Assembly: GCA_028571685.1 (NCBI GenBank)
Contig: CM053143.1
Span: 51,205,208-51,269,207 of the forward strand
Reading direction: 5' to 3'
Length of the DNA stretch: 64,000 bases
Origin: Heterohyrax brucei
Taxonomy: Eukaryota > Chordata > Mammalia > Hyracoidea > Procaviidae
Below are positions 45,979 to 58,489 of the stretch, piece by piece. The position numbers and the translations under genes are program-made. The notes beneath the pieces were generated by a model. That model was not told the origin of the DNA. It made no database searches and saw nothing but the letters and a program-made list of their open reading frames with translations. The first letter of the stretch is position 1, and the number at the start of each line of letters is the position of its first letter.

Positions 45979-46209
45979 CTTTAAAAAATTAACTCCATTC
46001 TTAAGTAAATTCCTATTAAGTGTAATGTGGTTTGTATATCTTATGGTTAAAGACATCTGACACGACTATGAATGTGTATTGAACAAATGAGCCCTCACTA
46101 AGGTTTGCATGATCCACTTTTTGCAGGGAGCAGTTGTGACGCTTCTGGAGGACATACAACAAACCAATGAGACCTAATCCACAAATTCAGGTTTTCTGTT
46201 TCTAAATAG

Positions 46210-46370
46210 AGGAAATCCTGGTGGTGTAGTGGTTAAGTGCTACAGCTGCTAATCAGAAGGTCAGCAATTCAAATTCACCAGGCACTCCTTGGAAGCTCCA
46301 TAGGCCAGTTCTACTCTTGTGCTAGAGGGTCACTATGAGTTGGACTTAACAGCAGTGGGTTTGGGTTTAT
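46210..46370 (+). repeat. AfroSINE, full length
   Basis: GGAAATCCTGGTGGTGTAGT head, GGTCAGCAATTCAAATTCAC, ends GCAGTGGGTTTGGGTTTAT. Confidence 0.9.
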
Positions 46371-46599
46371 TTCTAAATCGAAGCTCTTTTTTTCCTACAT
46401 TAATGGATAGAACAAGCTTGTAAAAACCTCTTGCTTAGAAAAAAAGTCAACCTTTTTTTCATTTCTTGAAATCTTTCCTTAAAGGTCATATGTTCCAGTG
46501 CTTCAGCAGTTCTCACTGAGGTCTCAGAGTTTGGTCTTCCCATTGGGCTTTCCTTTGCCTTTGATTTTCAAAGGTTTCTATAATTCACCATTATGTGTG

Positions 46600-46742
46600 G
46601 TTTTTTTTTTAAAAAAAAACATTTATTTTCAAATAATTTCAGACTTTAGAAAAATCATAATATTGTTGCTGTTTACTCAGATTCGCCAGTGTTTAACATT
46701 TTGCCACATTCATTTACTTATTCTGTGCATGTGATATTTATT
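46600..46742 (-). repeat. Ancient L1 fragment, antisense
   Basis: AGTGTTTAACATTTTGCCAC ATTCATTTAC after a poly-A/T junction. Confidence 0.4.
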
Positions 46743-46744
46743 TA

Positions 46745-47215
46745 TATATTATGTTGCTGTCAGATGCCGTCAAATTAGTTCCACATATAGTGATCCCCTG
46801 TACAATGGTATGAAACATCACCTGGTCTTGTGCCATCCTTACAGTCTTTGCTATGTTTGAGGTGGTTGTTGCAGCCACTGTGTCAGTCTATCTTATTGAG
46901 AGTCTCCCTCTTTTTTGCTGAATCTCTGCTTTATCCAGCATGATGTCCCTTCTCAGGGAATGGTTCCTCCCAATAACATGTCCAAAGTATGTGAGAAAAA
47001 GCCTTACCATCTTTCCTTCTAAGGAGCAGTCTCACTGTAGTTTTTCTAGGTAGATGTTTTTGTCCTTCTATGTGGATTGCACCACAACACAACCAGAATT
47101 CCTCATAACTGGATCAATAAACAATATAATGAACAGAGAGAGTATTGAAGTTGTCAAGGATTTCATTTTACTTGGATAAACAATTAATGATCATGGAAGC
47201 ATCAGTTAAGAAATG
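46745..47215. repeat. RTE/BovB-type LINE fragments in inverted arrangement
   Basis: 46,745-47,075 is antisense to the ORF2 3' end; + reads TTGTGCCATCCTTACAGTCT and CAATAACATGTCCAAAGTAT. 47,095-47,215 is sense reverse transcriptase (VVKDFILLG followed by TINDHGS). The two parts face opposite ways. Confidence 0.65.
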
Positions 47216-47444
47216 AAAAGAGAGAGAGAGCCAAGATTGTGCTATAGACAGAAGCACCATGCTGTCCCTCCACAGCAATGATCTGAAAAATTAAGTAAAA
47301 CAGTGATAAACATCAATCCTAACCCTAAGTTCAAATGAAGAGATGAAGAACTCAGCAAAGCACCAAATGGAACAAGAAAGTGAGGAAAGATACATGCAGA
47401 GGTCTCCATGAGCTAATGCCGCAGGGATTTGCTATCCTGAACTG

Positions 47445-48715
47445 TCAGAGGCTGGTGGTCAAAGAGTAGGGGAAAGCAGCTTCATAGAACTCCCAGAAGG
47501 AGACAGGATCACCCATTAACCAGCAATATATGCTTTCCCACACTGTCTGTCTTTTCCCTGTTGTACCTCCAGGGCTACATGTCTGGCTGCAGTTGCTCAG
47601 TCGGCCAGGAAGTGCAGTGTCTGTATCACTTGGATTTGTCTTGCCCACATTGGAATTTGGAGGACAAGGAGTACAGATCACACAGTAGCCAGGGATATAC
47701 AGTTTCCCAGCCTCTGCGGTTCTCCCGCCCTTTCCCCCCTTGCTTGTCTTCCTCTGCTTTTTGCCAGATGATACTGCTTAGTCAGGAGGCACTAGCTTCT
47801 GCCCTGTATATCTTGGATTCACCCCACCCACACTGGCTGACACCTTGAGTACCAGCTGTTTGTTGCTAGTGTTGCTTCTTTGGGTTTCTTCTGTGCTTCT
47901 TACCACCACCCCTTCCGTTCTGCTCAAGACCTGGCTCTACATGCCGTCATTGCTTTTTTGAAGGACTGTGAAAGCACCATTCAACTGGGGAACTGCTTCT
48001 CCAGCCTGTGCTACCATGTTGGTGAGATATCTGGGACTTTTTTTTTGTTTGTTGTCACCATTCTGTTTTGTTTGTTTTCTTTTTCTTCTTGTGGATTGGG
48101 AGCCCTTTCTAGCAGGGCTGTACTGTGCATCTCAGGAGCTACTCTTCCTGGTCTGCACAGCCACACTGGTGGGATCCTAGGAGCATTTTTTTTTTCTTTT
48201 TTCATTCTAGTTTTTCCCTTTTGTCCTTCTTCATTCCTCAGTTTCTCATCTCTCTACACTTACCCATCTTTTCCTGTATCCTGAATACCTGGAACTGTGG
48301 GACCTCTCTATGTCTTCTAGCCTGGGGTTGCCAGGGTGCCACTTCACAAGTCTTTGCAGCCACAGTTGTAGGATCCTTGAGGCTTTTCTTTTTATAATTT
48401 TTTAAAATTAGTTTTTTTCTTTCTGTTTTTCTCCATTTCTTGGTTTCTCATCTCTCCACTCCAATGGCAAGCTCCCTTAGCACTCTTTTGTTTTTGTTTT
48501 TTTGGCTCCAGTTTTTCTTTCCTCTTTCCCAAACCCATCTTAGCTCCACACGTCACATCTGCCCTTCTTCCTACCTACCTGCACTGTATGCTGAATATCA
48601 CAGCCCTGGCAGCACAGGCATGGCCTACGAGAACCTGCCCTGCACTGATTCCTGGCCAATCCTGTCAGTCCTAGTACATGACATAAACAACCCCTCCCAA
48701 AACACTACCAAATAA
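47445..48715 (+). repeat. Old L1, 5' UTR with repeated subunits
   Basis: GC-moderate, T/C-rich non-coding DNA directly upstream of L1 ORF2. Two diverged subunits of about 210-230 bp start near 48,100 and 48,320, each with a GGGATCCT/TAGGATCCTTGAGG box then a T-rich stretch and TTTCTCATCTCTC. Open frames through it are incidental. Confidence 0.6.
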
Positions 48716-51131
48716 TAATAGACTGGTTCAAACCTAGGAGGATAAGAGTAAATTTCCAGGTAACTGCAAAGAAAGTTAACAAACCTACTCGTCGAAAGAA
48801 AAAAGAAAAAACATAAAGTCTCAGCAAAAACAAAATCCATGAAAACAAAAGAAATGAGAAAAAGTGTCCACCAACAAATGGAATTCGGCATAGAAGAGTA
48901 AGAGGAACAAAGAAAATGTCAGCACCACAGGGGTGGAAAAATCCCTACAAAACAATAATAAGCTCACACCTATCAACAATTACACTGAATGTAAATGGAC
49001 TAAATGCACCGATAAAGAGACAGACAGTGACAAAATGGATTAAAAAAAACCAAGATCCATCAATATTCTGTCTACAAGAGACACACCTTAGATACAAAGA
49101 TATAAATTTATTAAAAAATAATGAAAAAAAGTCAAATAGCTACCAAAAAAGAGAAGGAATGACAATACTAATTTCAGATAAAATAGACTTTAAAACAAAA
49201 TCTACCATAAAAGACAAGGACACTATACAGTGATTAAAGATACAATCCACTGTGAAGTCATAAAAATCATAAACATCTACACACCCAATAATAGGGTTCC
49301 AGAATATATAAAACAAACTAACAGCACTGAACAGAGAAACTGACAGTTCCATGATAATAGTAGGAGACTTCAACACACCTCTCTCAGTAAAGAACAGAGC
49401 ATCTAGAAAGAAACTCAGCAAAGATACATAAGAGCTAAAGGGCATGATCAGTCAACTTGACCTCACTGGCATATATAGAACACTTCATCCAACAGCTGCT
49501 ACAGACACATTCTTTTTCAATGCACGTGGAAACATTCTCCAAAGGAGGCCATATCTTAGGCCACAGAGCAACCTTCAACGAAATCCAAAACATGGATATA
49601 ATACAAAGTATCATCTCTGATCTTAACACCATTAAGGTGGAAATTAATAAGAGGAAGATTAAGAGAATAAAAATTACATGGAAACAAAATAACACCCTGC
49701 TTAAAAGCCACTGGCAATAGAAGAAATCAGAGATGGGGTAGGAAAATTCCTACAGTCAAGCACATCATACCAAAACCTTGAGGTTACGGTAAAGACACTC
49801 CTGAGAGGTCAATTTATAGCAATAGATGCACACACTGAAAAATGAGAAAGAAGAAAAAAAGAGACAATACTCCAACATTAGCTGCACTACTAGAACAGAC
49901 AGAAAGAGTGCACTAGTGTTTTTTAGCATACAGCCTCCAGAAGAAAAGAAGAAAGAAAAGAGCTGAAATAAATGAAATAGAGACTAGAAAATAAGAGAAA
50001 GAAATAGCAAAACCAAAAGTTGGTTCTTTGAAAGGATCAACAAAATTGGAAAACTACTGGACAAACGGACAAAAGAAAAACAGGAGAGGATGCAAATAAC
50101 CCAAGTAAATGACATGGGGGATGTTACAACAGATCCAACTGAAATAAAAAGGATCATAACAGTGTATTATGGAAAATTATACCTAAAACAAATTTAAAAA
50201 TATAGAAGAAAGGGACAAATTTCTAGAAACATACCATCCACCCAAACTAACACAAAATGATGTGGAATATCTGAACAGACCCATAAGGAGAAGAGATTGA
50301 AAGGTAATTTAAATACTCCCAACAAAAAGAACCTTGGCCCAGATGGCTTCAATGGAGAAGTCTACTAAACTTTCAGAGAAGAACCTAGACCAGTACTACT
50401 CAAATTATTTCAGAACATAGAAAAAGGAAGGAATACACCTGAATTCATTCTGTGGAGCCAGCATAAGCCTGTTACCCAAACCAGGCAAAGACACCATAAA
50501 AAAGAAAATTACAGACCAATATTTCTCAAGACTATAGATCAAGAACTGTCAATAAAATTCTAGCCAGTAGAACTCAACATCATATAAAAAAAATAACATA
50601 CCATGACCAAGTGGGATTCTTTCTAGTTATGCAAGAATGGTTCCATGTTAGAAAGTCAATCAGTGTAATCATGTGGTTCTCTCAACAGACACAGAAAAGG
50701 CGTTCCTAACACAAACTCTCCATAAAATAGGTATAACTATAGAAATTTCTAAACACAATAAATCAGCATCTATGCATAACTAACATCAACATCATTCTTA
50801 ATGGAGAGAGACAGAACACATACCCTTTGAGAAGAGGAACAAGGCAAGAATGCCCTTTATCACCACTCCTATTTACCATTGTACTGGAAGTCCTAGCTAA
50901 ACCACTATGGTAAGAAAAAGAAACACACAGCATCCAAATTGGTAACGAAGAAGTTAAACTATCCTTATTTGCAGATGGTATAACACTATATGATATGACA
51001 CTACACATAGAAAACCCAAAAGACTCCTTGAGAAAACTAGTGGAACTAATAGATTCAGCAGAGAAGTAGGATACAAGATAAACATACAAAATAGTTGGAT
51101 TCCTCTACACTAATAAAGAGAATGATGGAAA
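48716..51131 (+). mobile_element. Old L1, ORF2 relic (endonuclease and reverse transcriptase)
   Basis: ORF2 begins near 48,960 with LNVNGLNAPIKRQTVTKWIK and CLQETHLRYKD (endonuclease), then reverse-transcriptase remnants. Many stops and frameshifts; not functional. Only about 240 bp separates the 5' UTR from ORF2, so ORF1 is essentially missing. Continues at 52,485. Confidence 0.85.
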
Positions 51132-52484
51132 AATGGATATCGATATACCATTTGACCCAGTAATTCCACTACTTGGAATATATCCTACAGAATCAAGGCC
51201 TTTCACACCAACGGACACAGGCACCAGAATGTTTATCACAGCACAGTCCACAATAGCAAAAAGATGGAATCAACCCAGATGCCCAACAATAGAAGAATGG
51301 ATTGGTAAACTATGGTACATATACTCAATGGAGCACTACGCAATGATAACGAATAACGATGATTCCAGGAAACATCTCCTAACTTGGTTTCAACTGGAAG
51401 ACATTATGTTGAGTGAAAGTAGCCAGCGACAAAGGGACAAATACTGTATGAGACCTCTAAGATAAGATCTCAAAAACAGACTTGTGTATAGACGAAAAGA
51501 CTCTTTGACAGCTGCAAGGGAGGGGAAGAAGGGAGGGTGAGGTGGGAGGGTTTAGTTTAGATAGTTACTAGAAATGTAGTTGGGAGAAAGTGGTGATAGC
51601 ACACATTAGAAACAAGAACAACATTAAGTGGACTTCAGCGTAAATTGAGTAGTCCTTCCATCTTAACTCAATACTGCAAGGATAGAGTAGCTGGGGCGGG
51701 CGGCAGGGGACCATGCTCTTAGGCGAATTCCAGGCCAATTGGCACAACTAGCGTTTTGCTAAGAGAGCTCTCTGCACCCCACGTTGGTGAGTGGCGTCTG
51801 GGGTCTTAAAAGCTGCCAAGCTTCCATCTGAGGACACAGCAAATGGTCCCAACTCAGCAGGAACGGATGCTCACCGAGGACCAAAATGACATGCGGTAAA
51901 GACAACTGAGAAGACAGAGAGACCCACAAGAGTGGGTGCCTACATCGACTTGGGACGGGAAGAACCGGATGGTGCCCGGCCACCACCAGTGATAGCCACG
52001 ATGGAGCTCACAGAGAAGAGTCTCACTAGCAACACAAGAATAAAAAGGGGTGCATCATGAGATCTTCACTAAAAGACCTCAATTGATGGTCCAGCAGTTT
52101 TGGGGTTCCTCTGAGAGCATGGCCCCCGGCCCTGATGCTGCCCTTTCCCATAAATTATAACAAAGGTCCACTCATTGGACAGGAATGGCTTGGACTTGGC
52201 AATGCAGAGTGACCACATATTTGAAGCAGTTTATGGTTCTATAGATCTATAGGATATTATCTTGCTGACCTCTGGCTGGAGGAAGGGGAGTGGATGGAGA
52301 GGAGGGGAGGGGAAACTGTTGGGAGGATGAGACATGTATGGAGCAGAGAGGAATGGTGTGCAGTCACCGGACAGGAAGAGCAGTGGAAGCTGCATATAGG
52401 TGGGCATGTAAATTTATACGTGAATGTACATTTTCACTCAGTTATGTTAAATAAAAATTTTAAAAAAAGAGAGAATGATGGAAA
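51117..52484 (+). mobile_element. Young L1, 5'-truncated, inserted in the old L1 with perfect 15-bp target duplication
   Basis: Insert 51,132-52,469, flanked by AGAGAATGATGGAAA at 51,117-51,131 and 52,470-52,484. Encodes the ORF2 C-terminus (MDIDIPFDPVIPLLGIYPTE; RWNQPRCPTIEEWIG; YSMEHYAMI) then the full 3' UTR and A-rich tail. The ORF2 tail is open to its stop at about 51,465; the element has no 5' portion. Confidence 0.93.
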
Positions 52485-55093
52485 GGAAATCAGGAAAACT
52501 ACCAGTTATAATAGCCCCTAAAAAAAAATACTTAAGAGTAAATCTAACTAGAACTGTAAAAGATCTATGCAAAGAAAACTACAAGAAGCTACTGCAGGAA
52601 ATCACAAGAGAGCTACACAAGTTGGAAAACATAACATGTTAATGGATTGGTATTTATAGACTCAACGTTGTGAAAATGACACTTACACCTAAAGTCATTT
52701 GTGAATACAGTGAAATACCAATCCAAATACCAGCAGTATTCTTTAAAGAGATGGAAAAACTTACAATTAATTTTACATGAAAAGTGAAAAAGTCCTAAGT
52801 CAGGTTATACCACCTTACCTCACAGCCTACTATACGGCTACTGTAGTGAAAACAGAATGGTACTGGTACAATGACAGATACATTAACCAGTGGAACAGAA
52901 TTGAGAACCCACATGTAAATCTATGCACCTGTGGTCACCTGATCTTCCACAAAGGCCCAAAGTCCATCAGACGGGGAGAAGACAGTCTCTAATAAGTGCA
53001 AATCCATCTGCAAAAATAATAAACAGAACTCATACTTCACACTGAAAACACTGGTATCATAGTGGTTAAATGCTATGTCTACTAACCAAATAGTTAGAAG
53101 CTTGAATCTGCTGGATGATCTTCGGAAACTCTGTAGAGCAGTTCTACTGTGTCCTATAGGGTTGCTATCAGTTGGAACTGACTTGACAGCAGTGGATCTG
53201 GTTTGGTTTGGTAGGCTCACACCTTATACAAAAACTAATTCAAAATTGATCAAAGACATAAATATAAACCCCCAAACTATAAAGTTCACAGAAGAAAAAA
53301 CAGGATCAACAGTACAAGCTTTAATACATGGCATTGATAGATACAAACAATAACCAACAACACACATACTCCAGAAAACAAGCTGAGCAACTGGGATCTT
53401 CTAAAAATTAAACACTTAGGCTCACCAAAAGACTTCACCAGAAGAATAACAAAAGAACCTGCAGACTGGGGAAAAAAAAACAGAAGTCAAAGAAAAGTCT
53501 TATCTCTAAAATCTACAAGAAAATAAAAAATGTCTTCATCAAAAAGACAAACCAATTAAAAAATGGGTAGAAGAAATGAACAGTTTACCAAAGAAGACGT
53601 TTGAGCGGCCAACAGACAACATAAGGAAATGCCTGCAATCACTAGCTATTAGAGAAGTGCAAATCAAACCCACCATGAGACACTACTTCATCCTGGCATT
53701 ACTGGCACAAATCACCAAAACAGAAAATACCAAATGTTGGAGAGGCTGCAGAGAGATTGAAACCCTTATGCAGTGTTAGTGGGAATACAAAATAATACAA
53801 CCATTTTTGAAAACACTACAGTGCTTCCTTAGAAAGCTAGAAAGAGAAGTATCATATGTTCCAGTAATCCCACTCCTAGAAGTATGTCCTAGAGAAATAA
53901 GAATCATCACATGAATATACATATGGACACCCATGTTCACTGAAACATTATTCACAGTAGCAAAAAGATCATGCCAATCTAGATGCCCATCAACAGATGA
54001 GTGGATAAACTATGGTAGAAACACACTGTAAAGTATTATGCAACAATAAAGAACAATGACGAATCCACAAAGCATCTAGTGACATGGATGAATCTGGAGG
54101 GCATTATGCTGAATGAATTAAGTCAATTACAAAAGCACAAATATTGTGGGAGACCATTACTATAAAAACTCATGAAAAGGTTTACACACAAAAAGAAACA
54201 ACCTTTGATGGTTACAAGGAAGGGAAAAGGTGGGTATGGAAAACCACCAAGGAGACAATAGATCAGTGGCAACTTTGGTGAAGTGTATGACAGTATACAC
54301 TACTGGGGAAGCCAGCATGATTTGTACAAGTCAAGGAAATGGAATCTCCACAGACTGCCTGAGGGACTGAATTGCTGAGCTGAGGGCTGTGAGAACCGTG
54401 GTTCCCAGGGAACACCTAGCTCAACTGGCATAACACAATTTATAAAGAAAATGTTCTACATTCTCCTTTGGTGAGTAGCATCTAAGGTCTTAAAAGCCTG
54501 TGAGACTCTACTGGTCTTACCTCTTCTGAAGCAAGTGACAATGATGAAAACTAAAGACACAAGGGAAAGATTACTCCAAGAGACTAGTGGGCCACACCTA
54601 CCATGGCCTCGGCCAGACTGAGTCAAGTACAACTGTCTGGTGCTCAACTACTACTACTGACTGCTCTGAAAGGGATTACCGTAGAGGGTCTTGGACAGAG
54701 CTGGAAAAAAATGGAGAACAAAATTCTAACTCACAAGAAAAGACCAGACTTACTGGCCTGACCAACAACTGGAGAAACTCAGACAGTGTGGTCCCCAGAC
54801 ACCCTTTCAAGTTCAGTAATGAAGTCACTCCCAAGGTTCACCCTTCAGCCAAAGACTGGACAGTTCCATAAAACAAAACTAGACTAATGGGGCTCAACAG
54901 CCCAGGGACATGGGCTAGAAGGCAAGAGAGATGGGCAAGGTGGTAATAAGGTACTCAAGGCTGAGAAAGGAGAGTGTTGGCAAGTCATAGGGTTGTTATC
55001 CAATATCAGAAAACAGGTATGTATTAACTGTTTATTGAGAAACTGTTTTGTTCTGTAATCTTTATCTAAAGAACAATTAAAAACAAACAAACA
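52485..55093 (+). mobile_element. Old L1, ORF2 end and 3' UTR
   Basis: Resumes the host L1: ATVVKTEWYWYNDRYINQWN, NWDLLKIKHLGSPKDF, NELSQLQKHKYCGRP. The 3' UTR (54,160-55,070) carries the ACCAGACTTACTGGCCTGAC block and ends ATTAAAAACAAACAAACA. Split by the AfroSINE at 53,045. Confidence 0.85.
53045..53217 (+). repeat. AfroSINE inserted in the old L1
   Basis: GAAAACACTGGTATCATAGT head; ends GCAGTGGATCTGGTTTGGTT. ORF2 homology resumes just after (TPYTKTNSKLIKDININP). Confidence 0.88.
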
Positions 55094-55421
55094 TGTAGTT
55101 GTTTAGCACCGTTGAACTGATTTCTACTGACAGCAGCCCCCTAGGTGCAGCAGAATGAAACAGTGCCCAGTTGTGCACCATCCTTATGATACTGTTATGC
55201 TTGAGCCTGTTGTTGTAACTATTGTGTCAGTCGGTCTAATTGAGGGTCTTCCTCTTTTTCACTGCTCCTCCATTTTATCAAGCATGATGTTCGTCTCCAG
55301 AGACTGGTCCTTCCTGACAACATGTCCAAACTATGTGACATGAAGACTTGTTGGCCTTGCTTTTAAGCAGTATTCTGGTTGTACTTCTTCCTAGACAAAT
55401 TTGTCCCTTCTTTTGCCAGTC

Positions 55422-55602
55422 CATGGAAACCCTGGTCGCCCAGTGGTTAAGTCCTGTCACTGCTAACCAAAAGGACAACAGTTTGAATCTACTAGGCACT
55501 CCTTGGACACTCTGTCGGGCAGTTCTATTCAGTCCTATAGGGTTGCTGCGAGTCAGAATTGACTCGACTACAGTGGGGTTTTTTTTTTTTTTTTTTGGTC
55601 AG
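55422..55602 (+). repeat. AfroSINE in the RTE
   Basis: GAAACCCTGGTCGCCCAGTG head, GACTCGACTACAGTGGGGTT then a T20 tail. Flanks CAGTCCATGG / CAGACAATGG are probably the target duplication. Confidence 0.92.
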
Positions 55603-55847
55603 ACAATGGTACATTCAATATTCTTCCCTAACACCACAACTCAACTCTGTCAGTTCTTTAATCTTCCTTATTCATTATCCAGCTTCGCAAGCATATGAGG
55701 CAATTGAAAATATTGTGGCTTAGGTCAGGCAGACCTTAGTCCCCAGAGTGACATGTTTATTTTTTAACACTCTAAAGAGGTCTTTTGCAGCAGATTTGCC
55801 ACATGCAAGATACCCTTTGATTTCTTGACTGCTGTCTCTATGGGCAT

Positions 55848-56310
55848 TGTCTTAGCCATCTAGTGCTACTTTAACAGAAATACCACAAGTGGATGACTTC
55901 AGAAAGAGAGTCCAAAATCAGGGTATCAGCTCCAAGGGAAAGTTTTCTCTGCTGGCTCTGGAGGCAGGACCATGTTGTCAGTCTCCTCCTAGACTGGGAG
56001 CTTCTGAGACACCGGGACCCCAGAGTTCTTTCCAAAGCACATGCTCAGCTGCTAGCAGTGATTCTTGGTGGTACGAGGTCCCCAAATCTCTCAGGTAGCT
56101 TCTTTCTTTTATATCTTGAGAGATTGTCTCAAGGTACAACACAATCATACACACTGAGTCCGGCCCCACCAACACAACAGCTGCCTGTCCTCTCTCATTA
56201 ACATCCCACAGGCAGGGTGACAATATGGAGGACATCATACAATACTAGGAATCGTGGCCTAGCCAAATTGCCACACTTGTTTTTGGAGGAACAAAATTCA
56301 ATTCATGACA
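55848..56310 (-). mobile_element. Solo LTR, MaLR/ERVL-like, antisense
   Basis: TGTCTTAGCCATCTAGTGCT on + is the inverted LTR end; TTTGGAGGAACAAAATTCAA its inverted start. Flanks GGCAT / GGTGC match only 3 of 5. Confidence 0.7.
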
Positions 56311-56515
56311 GGTGCTGTATTTCTGTTTCAGCAGCACTAGCTGACTTAGATTCATACATGATGTCCTTGATGTCATTCCACAATTCAATCTTTTGGTCAC
56401 CTGTGTTCAGTGCATCCAATCTATCTTGAAGATTGTTTCTAAATTTAGGAAGGATATACTGTAGGTTGCACTTTGAGTCCTGTGGACTTGTTCTGAATTT
56501 TTTCAGCTTCAACTT

Positions 56516-57621
56516 TGTAATGGATTGAACTGTGTTCCCCCAAAAATGTTTGTAGTGGTTTGGCTGGGCCATGGTTCCTGGTATTGTGTATGCAGTAAAT
56601 CCTACTTCTGTGATGTTAATGAGAGATGATGCATCTCTGAAGCTTCCAGTGCAGGGGAAGACTGATGGCAAGAGCCTTCCTTTAGGGCTAGTAGAGAAAG
56701 CCTTCCACTGGAGCTGAAACCCTGCATTTGGACTTTTAGCTTACTGGACTATGACAAAAAATTTCTCCTTTTATTTATTTATTTATTCTTTTTTATTTAA
56801 CATGACTGAGTAAAAATGTACATTCCCTTATAAATTTACATGCTCACCTATATGCAGCTTCCACTGCTCTCCCTGTCCGGTGACTGCACACCTATTCCTC
56901 TCTGCTCCATACATGTCTCATCCTCCCAACAGCTTCCTTTCTGCTCCTCTCCACTCACTCTCCTTCCTCCAGCCCCAGGTCAGCAGGATGATATCCTACA
57001 GATGTATAGAACCATAAAGTGCAACCAATATATGGTCACTCTGCATTGCCACGTCCAATCCATTCCTGTCCAAAGAGTGGATCTTTGTTATAATTTATGG
57101 GTAAGGGCAGCATCAGGGCTGGGGGCCATGCTCTCATGGGAACCCTGAAACCACTGGACCATCAGTTGAGGTCTTTTAGTGGAGATCTCAGGATGCATCC
57201 CTTTTTATTCTTGTGTTGCCAGTGAGACTTAACCTAGTGAGCTCCATCATGGCTATCACTGGTGGTGGCCGGGCACCATCCGGTTCTTCCGGTCCCAAGT
57301 CGATGAAGGCACCTACTCTTGTGGGTCTCTCTGTCTTCTAGGTTGTGTTTACCACATGTCATTTTGGTCCTCGGTGAGCATCCATTCCTGCTGAGTTGGG
57401 CCTATTTTCTGTGTCCTTGGATGGCAGCTTGGCAGCTTTTAAGACCCCAGACGCCACTCACCAACGTGGGGTGCAGAGAGCTCTCTTAGCAAAACGCTAG
57501 TTGTGCCAATTGGCCTCGATTTCGCCTAAGAGCATGGTCCCCTGCTCCCTGCCCCAAATTCTCCTTTTAAAGCCATCCACTTGTGCTATTTCTATTAAAG
57601 CAGCACTAGGTAACTAAAACA
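56516..57621 (+). mobile_element. Solo LTR, MaLR/ERVL-like, with perfect 5-bp target duplication
   Basis: LTR body 56,516-56,773 and 57,559-57,621 (starts TG, ends CA), flanked on both sides by AACTT (56,511-56,515; 57,622-57,626). Contains an antisense L1 at 56,774-57,558. Inserted into the RTE relic. Confidence 0.85.
56774..57558 (-). mobile_element. L1 3' UTR, 5'-truncated, antisense, inside the LTR
   Basis: Starts with T-rich (TTTA)n tail, then CATGACTGAGTAAAAATGTA. Closely matches 6,850-7,620. Flanked by TTCTCCTTTTA at 56,763-56,773 and 57,559-57,569 (11-bp perfect target duplication). Confidence 0.92.
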
Positions 57622-58489
57622 AACTTGAACTTGTATATGAGTAATTGATGGTCTGTTATGCAGATGGCTCATGGCTTTGTTCTGACTGATGATATGGAGC
57701 TTCTTCTTTACCTCGTTCCACAGATCTAGGTAGTCAATGTGATTCCTGTGTATTCCATCTGGTGAGATCTACAAATATGTTGCCATTTATGTTGTTATGT
57801 TGTTGAAAAAAGTTATTTTCAATGAAAAAATTCTTGCAAAATTCTATCACATAATCTCTGGCATCATTTGTACCACCAAAGCCGTGTTTTCCAACTACCA
57901 ATCCTTCTTTCTTCCCAACTTTTCCATTCCAATTATCAGTAATTATCAATACATCCTGACTGCATGTCTGATTGATTTCAGACTACAGCAGTTGGTGAAA
58001 ATGTTTAGTTTCTTCATCTTTGGGCTTTGTGGCTGATGCATAACTTTGAATACTAGTTCTATTAACTGGTCTTCCTTGTAGGCATATGGGTATTATCCTG
58101 TCACTGACAGCAGTGAATGTCATGACATTTTGAACTGCTCTTTTTGATGATGAATGTAATGCTGTTCTTCTTCAATTTGTCATTCCCAGCATAGCTGAGC
58201 ACATAATTGTCTGATTCGAGTGGCCCATATTAATCTATTTCAGCTTACTAATGCCTAGGATATCAATGTTTGTGTGTTCTATTTCATTTTTGATGATTTT
58301 CAATTTTCCTACATTTATACTTCATACATTCCATGTTCCTATTTTCAATGGATTTTTTTTTCTCATTTTGAGTTGTGCCATGTCAGCAAATGAAGGTCCC
58401 TACAGCTTGACTCCATCTGTGTTGTTAAGGTTGACTCTACTGTGAGGAGGCAGCTCTTTCTCAGTTTCTCTCTTTATTTTTAACTGTAC

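Larger units (their letters stand above)
55098..58475 (-). mobile_element. RTE/BovB-type LINE relic, minus strand, split by three insertions
   Basis: Endonuclease at 58,360-57,650 (minus: VGKLKIIKNEIEHTNIDILG; DVLIITDNWNGKVGKK; HGFGGTNDARDYVIEF), linker at 56,515-56,311 (DRLDALNTGDQKIELWND), reverse-transcriptase end at 55,847-55,601, and 3' end at 55,421-55,098. Interrupted by AfroSINE 55,422-55,600 and LTRs 55,848-56,310 and 56,516-57,621. Stops throughout; non-functional. Confidence 0.85.

Noticed and set aside
47880-48284. 134-codon open frame on +
   Set aside because: Part of the T/C-rich L1 5' UTR; Phe/Ser-rich translation without domain.
51133-51465. Intact protein gene (110 codons with IPFDPVIPLLGI)
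   Set aside because: It is the ORF2 C-terminus of a 5'-truncated L1 and has no start or catalytic domain.
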